NCBI GenBank assembly: GCA_947579665.1
Contig: OX388343.1
Span: forward strand, 102,863,657-102,927,656
Direction of reading: 5' to 3'
DNA from: Sympetrum striolatum
Lineage: Eukaryota; Arthropoda; Insecta; Odonata; Libellulidae
Length of the DNA stretch: 64,000 nucleotides
Part shown: piece after piece, positions 54,701-64,000 of the stretch
Numbering within the stretch: position 1 is the first letter of the stretch
Layout of the letters: every line of letters begins with the position of its first letter
Made by a program: the position numbers and the translations under genes
The notes under the pieces: generated by a model
Databases searched by the model: none
Told to the model about the DNA's origin: nothing
The model's input: the letters and a program-made list of their open reading frames with translations, nothing else

Positions 54701-57101
54701 TGATTACACAGCTAGTAAACAAGGAAATTACAATTTTGAATGCAAAGTGCTAAACCTATATTGAAATGAGGATCTAATGAACGATAAAAGAGTTACCTTA
54801 GATTATTCAAGAGGAGAGCCTGCACGAACCTTCCCAAACTAACCTGTAGTATCTGGTTCATCCATTTCTACCACATCTCAGCTTTGTAGTAGGTGATGGT
54901 TATTAAGTCGAGATCATTATATACAGAATGACTTATCTTGCCAAAGCAATTGAGAATGTGCTGCTATTCCTATGCATTTTACAATTTTTCTCTTCCACAG
55001 GATGGTTTAGGTGGAGATTTTAAGGTAGTAACACCAGTAAACCTATATCAATAATGTACTTATTAACTCCCCATTCCTGAAAGGTTAGAAAAGAGACCAT
55101 GAATATTCAATTAAAATATTTAAATAATGAAATGTATTATTTTTTAATGATAATCAGTTACCAATATTAAAAAATACATTCTATATTCTTAAGAAAAACA
55201 TACCTTTTTTGTCATCACCAATTGGGAAGGCATTGGAATCTCTCCATCCAACAATAATCTCAAATAAGATGCCATCTTCAAACCACATCCATTATCAAAA
55301 CGTGTCACTCAATTTGAGAGGTCAGATCAGACCCTCTACATGAAATCTTCAAGTTTTAGTCCCATAATGGGCAGAACTTCTCCATCAAGAGAGGCAAAAT
55401 GCCTCTCGGTGACGAGAATTGTATCTGCAAATGGTATCTCTCTTTTGATAGCTACCCGAAAGTCTTGAAGGGCAAAACATCTCAATCGGAATCCTGATCG
55501 TCGATGAGAATATTATTTTGCCAAAGGTAGCTTTCTATTGAGTGATACCATGAGGTACGCAGACCCTCTTTCCATGGGCAGAACCTCTCAAACAGGAGAG
55601 GCGTTACACCTCCCCTGAAGAGAACTGTATTCTGAAAATGGTACCTTTCATTTGAGTGCTACCCCGTGGTACCCAGACCCACTCGATGGGCAGAATCTCT
55701 CGACCTGGGGGAGGCATCACACCACTCCATAGTGAGAATTTTATTCTGCTAGGGTAGCTCTCTTTTGAAGTTACCAGAAGACCAGTAGACCTCTCAGCAG
55801 GAAGGTTTATATGGAGATTTTAAGTTAGATATACCAGTAGACCTTTATCAATAATGTTTTTATAAGCACCCTATTCCTGAAAGTTTAGAAAAGAGACCAT
55901 TAATATTTAATGAAAAAATTTTCATCATAAGAATTATTATTTTCTAATGATAATCAGTTACCAATATTAAAAAATATATTCTAAAATCTTAAGAAAAACA
56001 TACCTTATTTTTTCATCACCAACTGGGAACGCATTGGAATCCCTCCATCCAACAATAATCTCAAATAAGATGCCTTCTTCAAAGCGCATCCATAATCAAA
56101 ATGTGTCACTCAATTTGAGAGGTCTGATCAGACCCTCTACATGAAATCTTCAAGTTTTAGCTCTCTTTTGAAGTTACCAGAAGACCAGAAGTCCTCTCCA
56201 TATGGGTACCTATAAAACAATAGTTGTTAATTATGGCCTTAAAATATATGAATCATTTTGTCCAATTTTATTTAGATATTTCCAAAGTATTCTAGGCTGA
56301 AACATATTTACTCTAAAATTTATAACCCTATGTTGATTCATTACCTCGAAAGTCCTGTTAATATGAGGAAGAAGTAGTCAGTTTTCCCTGTGCGTATCCA
56401 ACAACATCCAAAGATTTCTAATTTCTCTGTCCCCAGCTGCTCGGGTTCAATAAACATAGGTATTGCATTGCATAGTCCCACATTAAGTTGACCTCAACTA
56501 ATGCAAACTTACGATCTTCACCTGCATTCTCATAGGATTTGTTTGCTTTTGTTTACCATCTCTTTCTAATGCAATCTATGTTTATTATATCTCTGCTGAA
56601 AGTAAAGCTTCAAATGCACTCAAATATTTATTATAGTCTTCAAGCTTTGGATTAAGTTTTACCATAAAGCTAATTTAGTTTACTTATCACACGTTCATTG
56701 ACCATATAGAAATTAGCTCACCTTTCTGGATCATTAGTGTCCGATATCCACTGCTTTTCCATAGTAGTAGGCATCCAACACATGACACTGAAGCTAACAA
56801 TCGTTTTTTTTAGGTGGTTATACATTATGGCCAGTACGTTGAAAAAATTTCAAGTCAGTGACACTTATGAAATATGGTTACAATTTGAATCCCCCATGAA
56901 TGAATCAGTGAATGTATAATTAGGTATAATATTAGAAACATCTATATGTAATAGATAAGAGATGGATTAACAGATATAACTATAATTTGTAATCATCATT
57001 AAGTCATTTTTGATACACCACTTTGTGCTACCAGTGCCTCAATGAGGCCATGGCAGTGGACGATGATGCACAGTCGGACGAGACCACACTTGCCCTTGCA
57101 A
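51757..57101. repeat. Array copy 2 (5345 bp)
   Basis: Same length as copy 1. Shares several variant bases with copy 0 and copy 4 rather than with copies 1 and 3 (52580, 54909, 56095, 56102). Confidence 0.95.
54371..56852 (-). pseudogene. Array gene, copy 2, with nonsense codon in exon F
   Basis: Exon F is at 54371-54610 with TAA at 54406-54408, the same change as in copies 1 and 3. Exon E is at 54797-54867. Donors and acceptors are unchanged from copy 1. The shared lesion shows that amplification followed the mutation, or that conversion spread it. Confidence 0.45.
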
Positions 57102-60100
57102 ACAAAGTTCCCAAAATGGCCTGTGGAAAAACTACATCTAAATCGTCGACCCATAACCTTTTGCCCAAAGCAGTGTGGAGCTTATGTTAAAAATTTAATG
57201 TACTCAAACCAAACTAGCTAGTCATACCCTATGCTCCGAAGGACTGGATACACAAAGAATATATTTCAATGAATTTCTATGAACCGATTATATTTCCATT
57301 GGAAGTTGTATTGGAAATGGATACGTCGCCAATAAAGAATAGCAATTACAAACCTGAAAAGGAATAATATTAATAAATGACTGATGAAAATTTTAAAACT
57401 TAGGTCTCATATTTTTCCTTAAGTAGATAATCAGCAACTTCCCGTTGATCAGTATTTCATGACTAACTCCTAAACAATCAGTTATACTAAAATATCTTTC
57501 ACACAAAAGTTATATTAAAATGCATTCTCTAAAACTTTTATAAATAATTGTATATACCTAAGTATCAGATTAATTGAGATATTTTGCAAAAATCAGAAAC
57601 GAGCCTCAAAAGTAGAGCTCGACTTCCAGCTAACCGATTTAAACCAGAAACTTATCAACTCTAAAAACAGCAACCAAAGTACTATATATGAAATTTGACG
57701 GTGATAAAACAAATAGTTTTCATATTACAGTGCCCACAAAGAACATAATCACCTACTTCCCATTTATCAGTATTTCACGAGTAACTCCTTACCAATCAGT
57801 GATAAAATAATCTGATGTGGCCAACACATGACTTTCTCCGTATTTATTGAAAACAGAAGCCTATCCCGGTAACATATAAATAACTCAAAAACAATCAGTG
57901 TTACGAAGAAATGATTTATACAAACGTTGTAGTAAAATACATTATCTATACCTTTTGTACGTAAACGTATATACCTAAATTGCATTTTGACAGAGATATG
58001 TATGAAAAACCTCCATTTCTGGATTAACAACAACTTCTGGTTAACCATTATTGAAGAATAATTCCTAAAAAATCAGTGTCACGAAAAAATGTTTTTACAA
58101 AAGTTGTAGTAAAGTACATTATCTACATTTTTTGTGCGTAAATGTATGTACCAATATTGCCTTCTTAAAGAGATATTTAAGAAACAAAAGTTTGCTCCGG
58201 ATAAACCGCAACTTTCGGTTAAGCGATATTCACCTAAAACGTATCACCTTTTGGCATTGTTAGGAAAATTCTAAATATATATTTTTAAAATGATCGAATA
58301 ATTACTTATTAAGATAGAGCGCCCACAAACTTTTTAACCACAGACAGACATGTTTGGGAAAATAGCTAAAACATGATCTCTGGGCCCCAAACCATCTATT
58401 TCCGTCGATATCTGGAGGTCTAATTTTTTTGCGAATACAATACTTTCTCTATACTACGTATAGGGAGAAAGTAAAAATATGTTCAATACAGCAGTTGTAG
58501 AAAATTACATTTTCTAAAACAATAGCTCACACCTAAATATCATTTTTTTGAGATATTTCACAGCAAAGAAAATTTGCTTCAAAGAATAAAAAAGCTCAAC
58601 TTCTGGTTAAACGATTTGCTTCAGAAAATTATCAACTATGTCAGCACACCACAGTATATATGTGAAGTTTGGTACTGATAGGGCTAATAGTTTTCTCGTT
58701 AGAGCGCCCACAAGCACACACAGACGCTGACATCGTTCCAAAAATGGTCAGAACGTATTCTAGGGACCCCAAAACATGCATTTCGGTTGAAATCTCGAAG
58801 TCAAATTTTTTCATGAAAATTATACTTTCTATATACTATGAATATGGAGAAAGTAAAAATCCAATTAGTAAGAAAGGAATTGACCCTAAAATACATTGTA
58901 TATTGTATGTTGGCAATAACAAAAGTGTAAAATCTTCTACCGCTGATCAAAGAGTCTAAAAAATTTTGGTTACAGACAACCCATTGCCATTTTTCACTTC
59001 CATTATTTCATTGAATTTAAGAAAAAGAAATCCAACAAAGCAAACCAAAAGACTGCTTAAATGTAAAGTAACCACAAGGATGATCATTGAAATAAATCAG
59101 ATGTCCAGAATTACATCCCACAAACTTCGTCCATGATCTCCAATTGGAAATATTCCTATAACTATAATAAAATCTGCTAGTTAAGATGGCAGACATTGGC
59201 TGACTCAAGCATATTGACGAAATCATATTGCAACCTGTATAACAGAACATATTGACAGTAATTGCAATATTATATCTTAATATATATTATAACTCAAATA
59301 AGGCATGAAATATACATAAAAAATTATGATCTCCCAAAAATATTATGATCATGTACCCCCAAATCGAGCATAGAGCAATGTGAAATGAAAAGCCGGAGCA
59401 AAGATATTTTGAAAGGGGTGGATTTAACAGTACTTCAACAGAACGAACGGAAAACCACAACAATTCAACAGAGGCAAACTGGAGCAAAGCATATGAAAAA
59501 AATTCCTGATATTCCCCACCATACCATCTAAATCTACTGTATCATACTTGAAACCCAATTAACTTATCATTACCGATTAAAAACATAAATTGACATGATA
59601 TAACACCATCGAAAATTGATCAAAGAAATAATTAGGTCTTGCATTGTATTGGAAAACTTAGAGACACATTTCAAAACAATGAATTGAAAACAATATATAT
59701 ATAATAAAATCTTACTCTGCAGCCACCCTTAAAGCACTCAGTGGCTGTCTTTATACTTCCCTCGCCCTAAACAGGAGCCATCGAGAGGCCTCGTAAATGC
59801 TTCCAATGAATGTCTCCGCAACTTGGTGTCTCTCATAAGCAACTGTCCCATACTGTAGACTGTAGTGGTCCATATCCACCATTCTCCACTTTACTCCCAA
59901 GTTGCAGCACTCTGGAGCTTCTGGTATTATTTGAGGGACTTTCTGTGCATATTCTCTATATGAATAATAGGACAAACAAATAATATATTTATTATAATTA
60001 TAAACGTCAATTGAAATTCCTGTAATAGCAGCAGATCATATTAGATGATTACACAGCTAGTAAACAAGGAAATTACAATTTTGAATGCAAAGTGCTAAAC

Positions 60101-62446
60101 CTATATTGAAATGAGGATTTAATGAACGATAAAAGAGTTACCTTAGATTATTCAAGAGGAGAGCCTGCACGAACCTTCCCAAACTAACCTGTAGTATCTG
60201 GTTCATCCATTTCTACCACATCTCAGCTTTGTAGTAGGTGATGGTTATTAAGTGGAGATCATTATATACAGAATGACTTATCTTGCCAAAGCAATTGAGA
60301 ATGTGCTGCTATTCCTATGCATTTTACAATTTTTCTCTTCCACAGGATGGTTTAGGTGGAGATTTTAAGGTAGTAACACCAGTAAACCTATATCAATAAT
60401 GTGCTTATTAACTCCCCATTCCTGAAAGGTTAGAAAAGAGACCATGAATATTCAATTAAAATATTTAAATAATGAAATGTATTATTTTTTAATGATAATC
60501 AGTTACCAATATTAAAAAATACATTCTATATTCTTAAGAAAAACATACCTTTTTTGTCATCACCAATTGGGAAGGCATTGGAATCTCTCCATCCAACAAT
60601 AATCTCAAATAAGATGCCATCTTCAAACCACATCCATTATCAAAACGTGTCACTCAATTTGAGAGGTCAGATCAGACCCTCTACATGAAATCTTCAAGTT
60701 TTAGTCCCATAATAGGCAGAACTTCTCCATCAAGAGAGGCAAAATGCCTCTCGGTGACGAGAATTGTATCTGCAAATGGTATCTCTCTTTTGATAGCTAC
60801 CCGAAAGTCTTGAAGGGCAAAACATCTCAATCGGAATCCTGATCGTCGATGAGAATATTATTTTGCCAAAGGTAGCTTTCTATTGAGTGATACCATGAGG
60901 TACGCAGACCCTCTTTCCATGGGCAGAACCTCTCAAACAGGAGAGGCGTTACACCTCCCCTGAAGAGAACTGTATTCTGAAAATGGTACCTTTCATTTGA
61001 GTGCTACCCCGTGGTACCCAGACCCACTCGATGGGCAGAATCTCTCGACCTGGGGGAGGCATCACACCACTCCATAGTGAGAATTTTATTCTGCTAGGGT
61101 AGCTCTCTTTTGAAGTTACCAGAAGACCAGTAGACCTCTCAGCAGGAAGGTTTATATGGAGATTTTAAGTTAGATATACCAGTAGACCTTTATCAATAAT
61201 GTTTTTATAAGCACCCTATTCCTGAAAGTTTAGAAAAGAGACCATTAATATTTAATGAAAAAATTTTCATCATAAGAATTATTATTTTCTAATGATAATC
61301 AGTTACCAATATTAAAAAATATATTCTAAAATCTTAAGAAAAACATACCTTATTTTTTCATCACCAACTGGGAACGCATTGGAATCCCTCCATCCAACAA
61401 TAATCTCAAATATGATGCCTTCTTCAAAGCGCATCCATAGTCAAAACGTGTCACTCAATTTGAGAGGTCTGATCAGACCCTCTACATGAAATCTTCAAGT
61501 TTTAGCTCTCTTTTGAAGTTACCAGAAGACCAGAAGTCCTCTCCATATGGGTACCTATAAAACAATAGTTGTTGATTATGGCCTTAAAATATATGAATCA
61601 TTTTGTCCAATTTTATTTAGATATTTCCAAAGTATTCTAGGCTGAAACATATTTACTCTAAAATTTATAACCCTATGTTGATTCATTACCTCGAAAGTCC
61701 TGTTAATATGAGGAAGAAGTAGTCAGTTTTCCCTGTGCGTATCCAACAACATCCAAAGATTTCTAATTTCTCTGTCCCCAGCTGCTCGGGTTCAATAAAC
61801 ATAGGTATTGCATTGCTTAGTCCCACATTAAGTTGACCTCAACTAATGCAAACTTACGATCTTCACCTGCATTCTCATAGGATTTGTTTGCTTTTGTTTA
61901 CCATCTCTTTCTAATGCAATCTATGTTTATTATATCTCTGCTGAAAGTAAAGCTTCAAATGCACTCAAATATTTATTATAGTCTTCAAGCTTTGGATTAA
62001 GTTTTACCATAAAGCTAATTTAGTTTACTTATCACACGTTCATTGACCATATAGAAATTAGCTCACCTTTCTGGATCATTAGTGTCCGATATCCACTGCT
62101 TTTCCATAGTAGTAGGCATCCAACACATGACACTGAAGCTAACAATCGTTTTTTTTAGGTGGTTATACATTATGGCCAGTACGTTGAAAAAATTTCAAGT
62201 CAGTGACACTTATGAAATATGGTTACAATTTGAATCCCCCATGAATGAATCAGTGAATGTATAATTAGGTATAATATTAGAAACATCTATATGTAATAGA
62301 TAAGAGATGGATTAACAGATATAACTATAATTTGTAATCATCATTAAGTCATTTTTGATACACCACTTTGTGCTACCAGTGCCTCAATGAGGCCATGGCA
62401 GTGGACGATGATGCACAGTCGGACGAGACCACACTTGCCCTTGCAA
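57102..62446. repeat. Array copy 3 (5345 bp)
   Basis: Same length again. At the alternating sites it agrees with copy 1 (57925, 60254, 61440, 61447). Confidence 0.95.
59716..62197 (-). pseudogene. Array gene, copy 3, with nonsense codon in exon F
   Basis: Exon F is at 59716-59955 with TAA at 59751-59753. Exon E is at 60142-60212. The upstream exons are as in copy 1, with the ACG variant at the candidate start codon of exon A. Confidence 0.45.
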
Positions 62447-64000
62447 ACAAAGTTCCCAAAATGGCCTGTGGAAAAACTACATCTAAATCGTCGACCCATA
62501 ACCTTTTGCCCAAAGCAGTGTGGAGCTTATGTTAAAAATTTAATGTACTCAAACCAAACTAGCTAGTCATACCCTATGCTCCGAAGGACTGGATACACAA
62601 AGAATATATTTCAATGAATTTCTATGAACCGATTATATTTCCATTGGAAGTTGTATTGGAAATGGATACGTCGCCAATAAAGAATAGCAATTACAAACCT
62701 GAAAAGGAATAATATTAATAAATGACTGATGAAAATTTTAAAACTTAGGTCTCATATTTTTCCTTAAGTAGATAATCAGCAACTTCCCGTTGATCAGTAT
62801 TTCATGAGTAACTCCTAAACAATCAGTTATACTAAAATATCTTTCACACAAAAGTTATATTAAAATGCATTCTCTAAAACTTTTATAAATAATTGTATAT
62901 ACCTAAGTATCAGATTAATTGAGATATTTTGCAAAAATCAGAAACGAGCCTCAAAAGTAGAGCTCGACTTCCAGCTAACCGATTTAAACCAGAAACTTAT
63001 CAACTCTAAAAACAGCAACCAAAGTACTATATATGAAATTTGACGGTGATAAAACAAATAGTTTTCATATTACAGTGCCCACAAAGAACATAATCACCTA
63101 CTTCCCATTTATCAGTATTTCACGAGTAACTCCTTACCAATCAGTGATAAAATAATCTGATGTGGCCAACACATGACTTTCTCCGTATTTATTGAAAACA
63201 GAAGCCTATCCCGGTAACATATAAATAACTCAAAAACAATCAGTGTTACGAAGAAATGATTTATACAAATGTTGTAGTAAAATACATTATCTATACCTTT
63301 TGTACGTAAACGTATATACCTAAATTGCATTTTGACAGAGATATGTATGAAAAACCTCCATTTCTGGATTAACAACAACTTCTGGTTAACCATTATTGAA
63401 GAATAATTCCTAAAAAATCAGTGTCACGAAAAAATGTTTTTACAAAAGTTGTAGTAAAGTACATTATCTACATTTTTTGTGCGTAAATGTATGTACCAAT
63501 ATTGCCTTCTTAAAGAGATATTTAAGAAACAAAAGTTTGCTCCGGATAAACCGCAACTTTCGGTTAAGCGATATTCACCTAAAACGTATCACCTTTTGGC
63601 ATTGTTAGGAAAATTCTAAATATATATTTTTAAAATGATCGAATAATTACTTATTAAGATAGAGCGCCCACAAACTTTTTAACCACAGACAGACATGTTT
63701 GGGAAAATAGCTAAAACATGATCTCTGGGCCCCAAACCATCTATTTCCGTCGATATCTGGAGGTCTAATTTTTTTGCGAATACAATACTTTCTCTATACT
63801 ACGTATAGGGAGAAAGTAAAAATATGTTCAATACAGCAGTTGTAGAAAATTACATTTTCTAAAACAATAGCTCACACCTAAATATCATTTTTTTGAGATA
63901 TTTCACAGCAAAGAAAATTTGCTTCAAAGAATAAAAAAGCTCAACTTCTGGTTAAACGATTTGCTTCAAAAAATTATCAACTATGTCAGCACACCACAGT
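62447..64000. repeat. Array copy 4 (cut by window end)
   Basis: First 1554 bp of another unit. At 63270 it carries T like copy 2, not C like copies 1 and 3. Confidence 0.95.

Larger units (their letters stand above)
41918..64000. repeat. Tandem array with 5345-bp period
   Basis: Using ACAAAGTTCCC as the phase mark, copies start at 41918, 46412, 51757, 57102 and 62447; the last three intervals are exactly 5345 bp. Copies 1-3 differ at roughly one base in several hundred. The first interval is 4494 bp, because copy 0 lacks one member of an internal 800-bp duplication and a 50-bp piece near 42305. The array continues past the window. Head-to-tail order and near identity indicate recent amplification or active homogenisation. 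Confidence 0.97.

Noticed and set aside
42533..63393. Repeated 93-residue ORF starting MVNQKLLLIQKWRF and 96-residue ORF starting MVLIGLIVFSLERP
   Set aside because: Both overlie the interspersed repeat with the hairpin end. They lack splice context and protein-like conservation, and recur only because the unit is duplicated.

Overview
The window is eukaryotic, almost certainly insect nuclear DNA. It is AT-rich and packed with decayed transposable elements, minisatellites and satellites. Exon-sized open segments end in GT donors. There is no bacterial operon, no Shine-Dalgarno context, and no rRNA or intact tRNA gene. The mix of Tigger/pogo, PIF/Harbinger, hAT-like, Tc1-like, piggyBac, Penelope-like, CR1/Jockey-like and L1/Tx1-like elements with a tRNA-derived SINE fits arthropods. 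I cannot name the species. No complete host gene is visible; nearly all long ORFs are transposon relics or repeat artefacts.

Layout. 1-800: ends of Harbinger-like and hAT-like elements. 3091-6418: a complete but dead Tigger element with matching terminal inverted repeats at TA. 6700-6919: one end of another pogo-type element. 7079-21357: a giant inverted repeat, with arms of about 4.4 and 5.4 kb around a 4.5 kb AT-rich core; the arms are near-identical in places and lack credible genes. 21358-22911: the tip of a second Tigger joined to a 5'-truncated Penelope-like element that keeps half of its reverse transcriptase, a GIY-YIG endonuclease and a 3' hammerhead ribozyme motif. 23418-24020: Tc1-like relic and an exon-like segment. 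24172-27930: a CR1/Jockey-like relic split at a TTAA by a 2.6 kb dead piggyBac. 28430-31005: compound minisatellite of 16-bp blocks alternating with units of about 92 bp. 31018-31964: 3' part of a Tigger. 31970-33850: satellite of about 165 bp. 34835-35170: SINE, interspersed repeat and microsatellites. 35148-40128: a GC-rich L1/Tx1-like retrotransposon, dead, split by a 989-bp inverted-repeat element.

41918-64000: a tandem array with an exact 5345-bp period (three full copies, one shorter first copy of 4494 bp, one copy cut by the window end). Each unit carries, on the minus strand, a chain of short open segments ending at GT donors, five of six in phase 2. They look like exons of one unrecognised gene. 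The last large exon is open in the first copy but has the same nonsense codon in the three amplified copies. Sites that alternate between odd and even copies suggest a 10.69-kb higher-order unit or gene conversion.

The elements do not cooperate in a pathway. What the window offers is a record of nested insertion (piggyBac in Jockey-like in satellite; inverted-repeat element in Tx1-like; Penelope-like beside Tigger) and two large structures that deserve attention: the palindrome and the tandem gene-like array.
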